Of a DNA stretch of 64,000 nucleotides, positions 17,834-26,139 are shown one piece after another. The DNA is from an uncultured Shewanella sp. Lineage in GTDB: Bacteria; Pseudomonadota; Gammaproteobacteria; Enterobacterales; Shewanellaceae. The notes below the pieces were generated by a model. That model ran no database searches and had not been told where the DNA came from. It was given only the letters and a program-made list of their open reading frames with translations. The DNA lies in contig NZ_CANLZC010000010.1 of the NCBI RefSeq assembly GCF_947495455.1, positions 20,711-84,710 of the forward strand, read 5' to 3'. How positions within the stretch are numbered: position 1 is the stretch's first letter; each line of letters starts with the position of its first letter. Both the position numbers and the translations under genes were made by a program.

Positions 17834-19723
17834 ATGCCGACAATAACTACTGGGCCCGTTTTAAGTTCAGCGGATCAATTTAATTCCCACAAGACGAATG
17901 AGATAAAGTTTGATGATCATACCTTATCAGTTAAGTCCACAGGGGCTGAATTAACCCAAAAAATGAAGAAAAGTGATCTTCCATTGAAGATAGAGAGTGA
18001 AAACGATCCCGCTATTTTGAGTGCTTCTACAGGAAAAGTGAAAAGTAAAAAAATCACATTAAAGGAAGATATCACTCAAATTACCGCTGTGGTGGCTAAC
18101 TTATTTCTTTTGAAAAGTAAGGGATGCAAGCATATTGATGCTGAGTCGAAAAAAGCTTTAATCAATGTGGCTAAAAAATTGCAGTTGGATCCCTTAGACA
18201 TTAAAAAAACCTTGGAAGGAAAAGTACGCGGTAGTGAATTAGAACAGATTTTATGTAAGTTAGTAAAAAAATCCACTAATCAAGTGGATTTGCGTACTGT
18301 TATTACTGATTTATTAAATAAGCCGAGTTTATCTGCAAAAATGACTGGCATAAAATTGCAAGCGTATTTATTAGAGTATCAACACGGACATGAAAAGAAG
18401 TATTTTCATAAAAAAGATAAAGCTAAGATTAGCGATATTGATAAAAAGGTGGAAAAACTGAATGATATTAGTATTGAAAATCAAAAGGTTAAAGTCAAAA
18501 AAATAACTGAGGCCATGAGGTATGTTGCTGATGAGCTGTTCACTGAGTTAAAAACGCAACAAAAAGATTGGCAAGACTCCAATATACAAAGGATCCGTGA
18601 AACCTGTTTTGAAGGTTTCACGAAAAAGGTGTCGGCAGCACTATGGAAGCCTGTTTCATATTCGACAGGGAAAGAGGAATTTGGCGAGATCATGAATGTG
18701 CTATTTTTTGCGAGTTTTGCAGGTAGCACCTCGACGAATTTAGTTAATCTTCAATATGGTAATGAACTCAATGCTAATCAATTAGCATTAATGGAAACTC
18801 CATTAGCGACATTGAACGAGAGGGGGACACAGCATAAATTAGCCAAGGGAGATTTAGGAGGGCATATGGCCATTTTTAGCCCTCTTGGAACGGGATTAAT
18901 TAATCAAACTTTTCAACACCAAGTTATTGATGCAATTGGTTATCAAGTCACACGTCCTTCATTACATGTTAAGGCTGATGTCGGTCAAATCACGACACTA
19001 CAGCAAGCTTGCGAAACCTATTTATCTGATAAGGGGTTGACTGGGTTACCAGGAAAAAAAGCCATTTTGTGGAGCAGTAATAAAGGCTTATTAAAAACAG
19101 GTAATGAACAGTTATTCAGTCAGGATAACCTTAGAGGTTTGGCTAGTGCACTTCAAAATAAAGGTTATAAGCATCTGATTATTGTCGGGGATAAAGCCGC
19201 CGATCTTGCTAATGGCACAATGCTTGATAAAAAAGGGCAGCCCATGAAAGATAAAAAGGGAGAGCAAGTTAACATTGATCATTTAGGCCTTGGAAAGCAT
19301 GAAAATAAAACGCCAAATAATCTAATGAATATTCAAGCTGCTATGGGAAAAGAGATAAAGGTTCATGATTTGACTGAGATGTGGAAAGCGCCAGCATTAG
19401 CTGCTATCGAGGGACAAAACTATATAAAACAAATTGCAGTGTTTAAGGAGCTTCAAGCGGAAGGCGTGGATTTATCATTTGGCAATCGTTCTGGTGGAAT
19501 GGATTTAATCATGCTCTCAACCGGTATTGGTGGGGTTGTGTATGATGATGATCCAATGAGTCATCGATATTTTAATATGACGTCAATTGCGCCGCATATG
19601 CAGCAAATAGCGATCGATGTTGATCATAGTGATTTTGCTCATAAAGTGAATCAAGCAAGAGCGGGCGATTTAGAAGCTAAAATGGATGCAGCGACTCAAG
19701 CCAGTGCTGCATATCAAGTTTAG
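17834..19723 (+). CDS. Candidate type III effector (629 aa)
   Basis: No family was recognised. The protein starts 25 bp after the chaperone-like gene (ATG 17834; a TTG one codon earlier is possible). Residues 1-75 are polar, Ser/Thr/Lys-rich and probably disordered, with no Sec signal, as in type III effectors. Residues 75-280 are helical and Lys-rich. From about residue 285 there is an alpha/beta region with KHLIIVGDKAADLANG and GNRSGGMDLIMLSTGIGG (about residues 549-566), the latter reminiscent of donor-binding loops of GT-B glycosyltransferases. An enzymatic activity on host targets is conceivable but unproven. Confidence 0.55.
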   Translation: MPTITTGPVLSSADQFNSHKTNEIKFDDHTLSVKSTGAELTQKMKKSDLPLKIESENDPAILSASTGKVKSKKITLKEDITQITAVVANLFLLKSKGCKHIDAESKKALINVAKKLQLDPLDIKKTLEGKVRGSELEQILCKLVKKSTNQVDLRTVITDLLNKPSLSAKMTGIKLQAYLLEYQHGHEKKYFHKKDKAKISDIDKKVEKLNDISIENQKVKVKKITEAMRYVADELFTELKTQQKDWQDSNIQRIRETCFEGFTKKVSAALWKPVSYSTGKEEFGEIMNVLFFASFAGSTSTNLVNLQYGNELNANQLALMETPLATLNERGTQHKLAKGDLGGHMAIFSPLGTGLINQTFQHQVIDAIGYQVTRPSLHVKADVGQITTLQQACETYLSDKGLTGLPGKKAILWSSNKGLLKTGNEQLFSQDNLRGLASALQNKGYKHLIIVGDKAADLANGTMLDKKGQPMKDKKGEQVNIDHLGLGKHENKTPNNLMNIQAAMGKEIKVHDLTEMWKAPALAAIEGQNYIKQIAVFKELQAEGVDLSFGNRSGGMDLIMLSTGIGGVVYDDDPMSHRYFNMTSIAPHMQQIAIDVDHSDFAHKVNQARAGDLEAKMDAATQASAAYQV

Positions 19724-19739
19724 CGATTTTATAACAAAC

Positions 19740-19765
19740 TAACGCAGTTGGGTTGAGCTGCGTTA
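19740..19765 (+). terminator. Stem-loop after the effector gene
   Basis: Perfect 8-bp arms TAACGCAG and CTGCGTTA enclose a 10-nt loop, 16 bp after the effector stop. No strong T run follows, so termination efficiency is uncertain. Confidence 0.45.
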
Positions 19766-19914
19766 TGTATTGTTAAGTTTGCCAAATTGAGATTTTTTAG
19801 TTATAAGCGTTACTATATTTTTTATAACAGCTTACAAAGCTAAATGAAAATTAACTGTTACCCCGTGCCATGATGAACAATACTTAAGATCAATTTTGGT
19901 CGGAGTAAAGCAGA

Positions 19915-20754
19915 ATGAAGTTAATGCGATTTGGCCTTAAAGGTCAAGAAAAGCCAGGTGTGATCATTGATGATAAAGCTTATGATTGCTCACCTTTAGT
20001 GGACGACTGGCAAGGTAAAACTTTATCAAAGATTGATCGAGCTGCAATATTACAGCAAGTGAAACAAGGTAAATTGGTTCAGATTGGTGATACAGTGCGC
20101 CGCGCTCCTTGTGTTGCAAGGCCGCCAAAATTAATAGGAATAGGATTAAATTATTTAGATCATGCGAAAGAATTAGGCTTAACTCCCCCAGATGAGCCTT
20201 TGGTTTTTTTAAAAGCGAGTAATATCACAGCAGGCGCCTTTGATGATCTTTATCTGCCTCCTCATTCAAAGCAGGTGGATTGGGAAGTCGAATTGGGAAT
20301 TGTCATAGGGCAAGACGCGTTTAATCTTAATAATCTTACCGAGGCTGAAGATGCCATTTTAGGCTATACCATAGTCAATGATATTAGTGATCGGTATTGG
20401 CAATTTGATAGGCAAGGCCAGTGGACGAAAGGGAAATCTTATCCGGGTTTTTGTACTGTGGGCCCTTGGATGTCTTTTAAAGAAGATGTGCAAGTTGATA
20501 ATCTCACGCTTTCATTGTCTGTTAACAATCAGCAAAAACAATCGAGTAATACCAATCAACTGGTGTTTAGTCCTGCTCAAATAGTGCATTATTTGTCGCA
20601 ATTTATGGCGCTTGAACCGGGGGATTTAATTTGTACTGGTACGCCTGGAGGCATAGGTTATTCTTCGACTCCTCAGCAATTCTTACATGCAGGGGATATC
20701 ATTACCGCGAGCATTGAAGGTTTAGGCCAGTTAGAGCAACGCTGCTACAGTTAG
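19915..20754 (+). CDS. Fumarylacetoacetate hydrolase-family protein
   Basis: A 279-residue cytosolic enzyme. Residues 65-275 form the FAH fold: GIGLNYLDHAKELG, the metal-binding DWEVELGIVIG, GYTIVNDISDR, GKSYPGFCTVGPW and LICTGTPGGIG. Members hydrolyse or decarboxylate oxo-acids (fumarylpyruvate, oxaloacetate, hydroxyhepta-dienedioate) using Mg or Mn. The family is certain; the substrate cannot be told and there is no catabolic neighbour. It is convergent with ccmE. Confidence 0.85.
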   Translation: MKLMRFGLKGQEKPGVIIDDKAYDCSPLVDDWQGKTLSKIDRAAILQQVKQGKLVQIGDTVRRAPCVARPPKLIGIGLNYLDHAKELGLTPPDEPLVFLKASNITAGAFDDLYLPPHSKQVDWEVELGIVIGQDAFNLNNLTEAEDAILGYTIVNDISDRYWQFDRQGQWTKGKSYPGFCTVGPWMSFKEDVQVDNLTLSLSVNNQQKQSSNTNQLVFSPAQIVHYLSQFMALEPGDLICTGTPGGIGYSSTPQQFLHAGDIITASIEGLGQLEQRCYS

Positions 20755-20829
20755 ATGAATAAGTAGATAGTGCTTTTATTTCCGTACTCATTGAAGCCCC
20801 CGAGTCTCAAATGAATACGGAGATAGCTA

Positions 20830-21315
20830 TTATTGTTGACTTAACTGCTCACTGCTATAGTCGAGTTTCTTATATTTTTTCCCCATGGCTTCGGCTACTT
20901 CTGGTGGCATGTAGTTCTCATCATGCTTAGCTAACACTTCTGTTGCTTCCACGCGATTTGCAGACATTAATACCCCTTGGGCGACAATGCCTTGACCTTC
21001 TCTGAATAAATCGGGTAATAAATCATCATAGGTGATAATCACTTCACCACCTGAGCCATCGTGTATGGCAAATTCCACATAGAGGCTATCTGGATCCCTT
21101 TTCATCGAGCCTATAGTGACCATGCCGCCAACACGGATCCGTTGACCAAGCTCGGGTTTGATACCAGTATCTTGTTTACCGTGTAAAATTTCTGAAGGGG
21201 TGAAAAACAGGTTCATATTACTGTTGAGTGCGTACAGTAATAAAGAGGTGACAGCTGCCACACCAGCAATAAGCGTCACGGCTAATGTGAGTCTTTTTTT
21301 GCGTCTTGAATTCAC
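20830..21315 (-). CDS. ccmE: Cytochrome c maturation haem chaperone CcmE
   Basis: A 161-residue periplasmic haem chaperone anchored by one N-terminal helix (residues 10-30). The haem attachment motif HxxxY is present as His131 and Tyr135 in [13 protein letters not shown], so it is the common His-type CcmE. The OB-fold strand RVGGMV lies at 61-66. CcmE takes haem from CcmABCD and hands it to CcmF/H. Its start overlaps the ccmD stop by 4 bp (ATGA). Confidence 0.97.
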   Translation of the reverse strand: MNSRRKKRLTLAVTLIAGVAAVTSLLLYALNSNMNLFFTPSEILHGKQDTGIKPELGQRIRVGGMVTIGSMKRDPDSLYVEFAIHDGSGGEVIITYDDLLPDLFREGQGIVAQGVLMSANRVEATEVLAKHDENYMPPEVAEAMGKKYKKLDYSSEQLSQQ

Positions 21316-21512
21316 TGTTTATTACTCCGTCTGGCTTTTAATAATTGTTCTCTTTGTATTTTTTGGTTGATATGTTTAAACAACTGTTTCTTTTTGACCT
21401 TACTAAAGATGATCAGTAATCCAAAACAAACCAAGGTAACACCATAAGATAACCATACATAAAATGCATAGCCTCCCATGTTGAAAAAATCGCTAATACT
21501 ATCAAATTGCAT
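21312..21512 (-). CDS. ccmD: Cytochrome c maturation protein CcmD
   Basis: A 66-residue single-helix membrane protein ([24 protein letters not shown]) with a basic cytoplasmic tail. CcmD helps release holo-CcmE from the CcmABC complex. It directly abuts ccmC and overlaps ccmE, as expected within the operon. Confidence 0.93.
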   Translation of the reverse strand: MQFDSISDFFNMGGYAFYVWLSYGVTLVCFGLLIIFSKVKKKQLFKHINQKIQREQLLKARRSNKQ

Positions 21513-22259
21513 TTAATGGGATCCTTCTATTTGAGCAAGTTCTCTGACCCAAGGGCGCATGCTGTTTCTAGTAAGAATTTCAGTACGAAAACGCAGTAAT
21601 GTGATAGCGCCTAAGAGTAGCCCAAAACCAACAATATTGATGAGTAATGGATAGAGCATATCATTAGATATTGTTGACTCTTCAGTAATTTTAATCGTTG
21701 ATGGTTGATGTAATGAGCTCCACCAATCGACAGAGTATTTAATAATAGGAATATTGACGACACCGACAATGGCCAAAATACCAGCGGCTCTCGCTGCAAG
21801 GATTTTGTCTTCAAATGAAGCGTAAAGTGAAATAACGCCTAAGTACAAGAAGAGTAAAATGAGCTCTGATGTCAGTCTTGCATCCCAAACCCACCAAGTG
21901 CCCCACATAGGTTTGCCCCAAGCAGCACCTGTCACTAATGCAATTAACGTCATGACAGCGCCGACGGGGGCGATGGACGCGGCAACCCAATCAGCCGATT
22001 TTATTTGCCAGACGATACCGACAAAAGAGGCTGTGGCCATGGCCATATAAGCCGTCATCGACATGGAGGCCGCTGGCACATGGATGAAGATAATACGATA
22101 GCTATCACCTTGCTGATAATCGCTGGGTGCGAAAAGTAGACCCCAAATCGTTCCCACACTAACAAACACTATGGCCAAATAACTAAACCAAGGTAGCAGG
22201 GTATTTGATAAACGGTATGCCTTTTGAGGATCGGCATATGAATGTAACCATTTCCACAT
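21513..22259 (-). CDS. ccmC: Haem-handling protein CcmC
   Basis: A 248-residue integral membrane protein with six helices. The periplasmic tryptophan-rich WWD motif WGTWWVWDARLTSELILLFLYLG binds haem for transfer to CcmE; flanking His ligands lie in FIHVPAASMSM and SSLHQPST. It is one base from ccmB in the order ccmA-B-C-D-E. Confidence 0.96.
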   Translation of the reverse strand: MWKWLHSYADPQKAYRLSNTLLPWFSYLAIVFVSVGTIWGLLFAPSDYQQGDSYRIIFIHVPAASMSMTAYMAMATASFVGIVWQIKSADWVAASIAPVGAVMTLIALVTGAAWGKPMWGTWWVWDARLTSELILLFLYLGVISLYASFEDKILAARAAGILAIVGVVNIPIIKYSVDWWSSLHQPSTIKITEESTISNDMLYPLLINIVGFGLLLGAITLLRFRTEILTRNSMRPWVRELAQIEGSH

Positions 22260-22260
22260 A

Positions 22261-22959
22261 TTAATTAATACTCACTCTTAATGAGGCACCAATTGCAAAA
22301 GGGGCCAAAATCAATGATGTTATTAGCATTGCGCCTATGATGGCGAGCTGCCCGTTATAAACTAAATTCATGCTTGCCGCTTCTATTGCGCTGGTTGAAA
22401 AAATTAAAACAGGTATATATAAAGGTAAAATCAGTAAGCTGAGCAAAACACCACCCTTAGAAAGTCCTACTGTTAATGCAGCGCCAATGGCACCTAATAG
22501 ACTTAAAATGGGAGTGCCAAGTGCTAATGTAAGCAATAATGCGCTATAACTATGGGGCTCAAGGTGCAAGAGTAATGCTAATAAAGGGGCGATAATGATG
22601 AGCGGCACCCCGGTCAGTATCCAATGAGCAATGACCTTTGCAGAAACCAGTAGTGTTAGAGGGTGAGGGCTAAGTAACATTTGTTCAAGGCTGCCATCAA
22701 GGTGATCGGCTTTAAATAGTCGCTCCAGTGATAACATTGAAGATAATAAAGCGGCGACCCAAATGCATCCCGGTGCAATTTTACTTAAAGTTTGTGGTTC
22801 TGGGCCTATGGCCAATGGAAACAACACTATGACTAAAATAAAAAATAAGAGAGGATTGAAAATATCATTACGATGACGCACCGCAACGTGTAAATCACGT
22901 AAGAGTACGGCTAGAAATGCACGGGAGTAATTCATGTTTTTTTGCATAACATTTCTCAT
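22261..22959 (-). CDS. ccmB: ABC transporter permease CcmB
   Basis: The start is placed at ATG 22959, giving 232 residues, because it overlaps the ccmA stop as ATGA and matches the family's length; a longer frame to 23043 would intrude into ccmA. The six-helix permease begins with [27 protein letters not shown], the usual CcmB opening. With CcmA it powers release of haem-loaded CcmE. Confidence 0.95.
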   Translation of the reverse strand: MRNVMQKNMNYSRAFLAVLLRDLHVAVRHRNDIFNPLLFFILVIVLFPLAIGPEPQTLSKIAPGCIWVAALLSSMLSLERLFKADHLDGSLEQMLLSPHPLTLLVSAKVIAHWILTGVPLIIIAPLLALLLHLEPHSYSALLLTLALGTPILSLLGAIGAALTVGLSKGGVLLSLLILPLYIPVLIFSTSAIEAASMNLVYNGQLAIIGAMLITSLILAPFAIGASLRVSIN

Positions 22960-23627
22960 AGCATATGATAATCGAGTTGGATTTTTTTCAATGTCTGCGA
23001 GTCGATAAGACTCATATCTTGGTGTGTGGTTAAAATCACGCACCCTCCTCGGTTAGCATGCTCAAGAAACAAGCTTTCTAACTGGCAGACGCCTTTTTTA
23101 TCAATGGCAGTAAAAGGTTCATCTAAAATCCAAATATTGGCATTATTATGCCATAAGCGCCCTAACGCAGTGCGACGATGTTGTCCTGCCGACAAATGCC
23201 CCGTTAAACTGTCCTCAAAACCGAAAAGGCCGACTTTATTCAAAATATCAGCTGAGTCAAAATTCTGATACCCCATCAGGGTGAGGTTAAAGTTGAGGTT
23301 TTCTGTTGCAGTCAGTTCATTTTTTACACCGGGTAAATGCCCTAAATAGAGTAAGTCATTTTGGTAGTCTTCTCGACAAGATGAAATGGGTTGCTGTTTA
23401 AAAAATACTTCACCGGAATAGGGGCGTGATAGGCCTGCTAAAATGCGTAAAAGACTGGTTTTCCCCGCACCATTTGGGCCTTCGATCTGAACGATATCAC
23501 CTCTGTTGATATCGAAACTGAGCTCATCAAATAAGATTCGTTCTTCTCGAATACAGGTGAGCTTTGTAGCACTAAGGAGTGTTTTATGTTTTGTCGGTAC
23601 TACCACGCTATCACCTAATGCAATCAT
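22956..23627 (-). CDS. ccmA: ABC transporter ATPase CcmA
   Basis: A 223-residue ATPase. Walker A is GPNGAGKTS (residues 54-62), the signature region [15 protein letters not shown] and Walker [18 protein letters not shown], with the H-loop in [23 protein letters not shown] near the N-terminus is typical of CcmA. It is the first gene of ccmABCDE and diverges from scyA across 506 bp. The exact start among the first codons is uncertain. Confidence 0.95.
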   Translation of the reverse strand: MIALGDSVVVPTKHKTLLSATKLTCIREERILFDELSFDINRGDIVQIEGPNGAGKTSLLRILAGLSRPYSGEVFFKQQPISSCREDYQNDLLYLGHLPGVKNELTATENLNFNLTLMGYQNFDSADILNKVGLFGFEDSLTGHLSAGQHRRTALGRLWHNNANIWILDEPFTAIDKKGVCQLESLFLEHANRGGCVILTTHQDMSLIDSQTLKKIQLDYHML

Positions 23628-24133
23628 GCTATTTATATTATTATTTCTTTCATAGTCTTAACTCATATCGTGAGTGTAAAACATGAGACGATTTATTGAC
23701 CTAACGTCCTTATTTCCATTTTATTTATTGTTTCATCGTTGCTTATGGAATCATGCGTGAATCCAATTTAGAGCGATATTAACATAAATAGGCCAAGGGG
23801 TTTAGTATTGGTTAACTTTGTGTGTCGAATATTTGATCTGGATATCTTATTGCGCTTTTCATTTTTGATTTTCGGCGTTTTAAAGCAAGATCTCACTCTT
23901 CAGTAAGCTCACATCTGTTATTTAGTGATGTCTAATGTGCAATTGTAGCGGTATTTTTGTACTGAAATCGAGATCTAGGTGGCATTTTGGTCACAAAAAG
24001 GTGAGATTTGTTACTTTTTATAGTAGGCTTGTCGCGCTAAAAAAGAGTCCGCTTCAATGGGATCGAAAGATCCAAATTTAATATTAAAAGGCGGCGTTGG
24101 GCTTTGTATGTATTTGCATTAGGAAGATAAATC
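23628..24133. other. Intergenic region between divergent ccmA and scyA
   Basis: This 506-bp region must hold promoters for both directions. I looked for FNR (TTGAT-N4-ATCAA) and CRP (TGTGA-N6-TCACA) dyads and found no convincing match. No gene, repeat or strong hairpin was recognised. Confidence 0.45.
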
Positions 24134-24433
24134 ATGAAAAAACGGTTAGCTATGACTGCTGTAGCAGCATTAACCTTGTCCGCTAACGTTTTCGCTCAAA
24201 CAGGCGAAGAAGTGTATAACAAGGCATGCCAAGTATGCCACAGCATGGGTGTTGCTGGCGCACCAAAAGTGAATGACGCTGCTGCATGGGAACCTCGTTT
24301 AGCTCAAGGTATTGATACATTAATCGCTACGGTTAAAGCGGGTAAGAATGCGATGCCACCAGGTGGAATGTGCATGGACTGTACAGATGAAGATTATAAA
24401 AATGCCATTGAGTTTATGTCTAAGGCAAAATAA
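24134..24433 (+). CDS. scyA: Periplasmic monohaem cytochrome c (cytochrome c5 type, ScyA-like)
   Basis: A 99-residue precursor with a signal peptide (residues 1-21, ending VFA). One haem motif CQVCH covers residues 32-36. Met74 in NAMPPGG is the likely axial ligand, and Cys80/Cys83 in CMDC can form the disulphide of cytochrome c5-type proteins. It lies between the divergent ccm operons, the place of the small soluble cytochrome scyA in Shewanella, which passes electrons to periplasmic enzymes such as the dihaem peroxidase. An AGGAAG ribosome site precedes the start. Confidence 0.88.
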   Translation: MKKRLAMTAVAALTLSANVFAQTGEEVYNKACQVCHSMGVAGAPKVNDAAAWEPRLAQGIDTLIATVKAGKNAMPPGGMCMDCTDEDYKNAIEFMSKAK

Positions 24434-24456
24434 TCCTTTGATGACTTTTTTAATGT

Positions 24457-24483
24457 AAAAAACCGGCAATAGCCGGTTTTTTT
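24457..24483. terminator. Bidirectional terminator between scyA and ccmI
   Basis: Stem AAAAAACCGGC / GCCGGTTTTTT with a 4-nt loop and A/T runs on both flanks, between two convergent genes. Confidence 0.92.
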
Positions 24484-24491
24484 GTAATTTT

Positions 24492-25712
24492 CTATTTTAC
24501 AAGCGTATTCAGTGTGAGCTCTACACTTTCTCCAACTTGTGCATTGAGGATCTGGCCCTTGAGATCGCCGACTTGAGGTTGGAGTTGATTGTGTTTCGAT
24601 AACACGGCGATAATTTCAAGTGTTTCTCCTTTTGTGAGTGCTCGCTCACCAATTTTATCATCATTGCTTAGTATGACTTGTTTAGGAAGGGAATTGGCTG
24701 ATATTTTTGTGGCCACTAAGGGCGTTTTAGGTGGTGTTAGAGTACGAGCAAAAATGAAGAGTGTATCATCAGCTTTAACATGGGATCGTAAGGTATCATC
24801 CACATTGATATTGATTGTCAGTGACGTATCGGCAGCATTGTCACTTGTGATTGGTGTCGGTGAGTCGTCAAGCTGTATCTTAGCATTATTAATGGCGTTA
24901 GTGATGGCTTCTCTATCTATATTGTCTTGATTTGTATCGAGAATAAGCTGCCATGCATCAATGGAAGCTTGGTATTGTCCATTAAGAAATGCATCCATTC
25001 CCACCAGTAATAAAGTGGAAGGATCGGTAGGGTCGAGTGTTAACGATTGTTTAATCAATGCTTGAACTTCTGGTGTGAGTTGCTGCTGAGCATCGTAGTA
25101 CATTGCTGTGGCCTTAGGGCCAAGTAACTCTGCATGAACCCCTGCTAATGCTATGGCTTTATCAAAGGCATTGATTGCATTTTTATATTGATTGATTGCC
25201 ATGTAAGCATGACCTAAGCTAAACCATAATTGACTGTTATCTGGCTGTATTTTGGCTTGTACTTGCATCATCTCAATACGTTCGACTAAGCTTAAAGGTC
25301 CTTTTTTATGGCTTTGAAGAGAATTGGCCCATTCAAGGGTTTGATAGGCACCAATAGAGGAATAAAGGTAACCTGATATACCGATAACTAAGAGGGTCAT
25401 TAAACTAGGCCAAAACAGGCCTTTAGTTTGAGTATGAGGGAGTAATGCCTCATCCTCCCCTTGCTTAATGTCTTGTAGTAGGCCTATTTCAAGTTCTTGT
25501 TTGAGAGAATCAAATTCTTTTTGATCTAATAAGTTATCTTTTAATTCTTGTTCTAATACTTGTATTCTCTGATTAAATAAAGTGAGGTTAGTTTGGTTAC
25601 GAACGGTTTTTGTTTGTGTTTTCAATAGCGCCGATTGACGAAAATGGGGTAACCAGATCAATAGGATACTGACTAATATGAATAACGCTAAAAAAATCCA
25701 TAATGTGGTCAT
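24492..25712 (-). CDS. ccmI: Cytochrome c maturation factor CcmI
   Basis: A 406-residue membrane-anchored apocytochrome chaperone. It has an N-terminal helix (residues 2-21), a leucine-zipper-like cytoplasmic region (LTLFNQRIQVLEQELKDNLL), a second helix near 95-115, then TPR units (SQLWFSLGHAYMAINQYKNAINAFDKAIAL and the following repeat) and a C-terminal periplasmic domain. CcmI presents apocytochrome c to CcmF/H. It stands alone on the strand opposite to ccmFGH, the Shewanella arrangement. Confidence 0.92.
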   Translation of the reverse strand: MTTLWIFLALFILVSILLIWLPHFRQSALLKTQTKTVRNQTNLTLFNQRIQVLEQELKDNLLDQKEFDSLKQELEIGLLQDIKQGEDEALLPHTQTKGLFWPSLMTLLVIGISGYLYSSIGAYQTLEWANSLQSHKKGPLSLVERIEMMQVQAKIQPDNSQLWFSLGHAYMAINQYKNAINAFDKAIALAGVHAELLGPKATAMYYDAQQQLTPEVQALIKQSLTLDPTDPSTLLLVGMDAFLNGQYQASIDAWQLILDTNQDNIDREAITNAINNAKIQLDDSPTPITSDNAADTSLTININVDDTLRSHVKADDTLFIFARTLTPPKTPLVATKISANSLPKQVILSNDDKIGERALTKGETLEIIAVLSKHNQLQPQVGDLKGQILNAQVGESVELTLNTLVK

Positions 25713-26070
25713 TATTTTATTTCGCTTAAATTTGAGTGATCAAAAGGCGGTTGAACCGCTGAACTGGTTGCCGATTATACATCCATTACACACTAATATA
25801 ACCTTAATTTCTCAGTCTTGAGTTTTGCTTCACACTTTCCAGTGGAAAACCATTGTTATTTCGCCATGGATATGAGACGGAGCACGCAGTTTTTTGCGAA
25901 ATAAGCAGACATAGGGCGTGACAAACACTAAAATAGCGCAAATTAACACCCACACGAATTCGTTAACGAGCCGATAGAGAGTCGCTGTTTTTGGTTAACA
26001 ATTGAGTAACTCAATTGTTTGCGCATTGACTCTATTGACTTCGGCATCAATTAGAAAGTGGGAAGCAATA
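25713..26070. other. Divergent ccmI/ccmF promoter region with a hairpin
   Basis: No gene occurs before 26071. A perfect inverted repeat, AACAATTGAG (25997-26006) and CTCAATTGTT (26010-26019) around TAA, lies 52 bp before the small leader frame. It could be an operator or a leader hairpin; no T run follows. Confidence 0.5.
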
Positions 26071-26139
26071 ATGATGGATGTCGATTGGTCATCTTTTGTT
26101 GAGCAAAGACTATTCAATATGAAAGAGGTAACAGCATGA
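26071..26139 (+). CDS. 22-codon leader frame coupled to ccmF
   Basis: ATG 26071 opens 22 codons (MMDVDWSSFVEQRLF followed by NMKEVTA) and ends in TGA overlapping the ccmF start as ATGA. A GGGAAG ribosome site lies six bases before it. Such geometry normally means translational coupling. Whether the peptide has a role or only controls ccmF translation is unknown, and conservation was not tested. Confidence 0.4.
   Translation: MMDVDWSSFVEQRLFNMKEVTA

Noticed and set aside
22960..23043. Extended N-terminus for CcmB
   Set aside because: It would overlap ccmA by 88 bp, while ATG 22959 gives the usual ATGA coupling and family length.
23628..24133. FNR or CRP sites controlling ccm and scyA
   Set aside because: Partial half-sites exist, but no dyad reached a convincing match on either strand.
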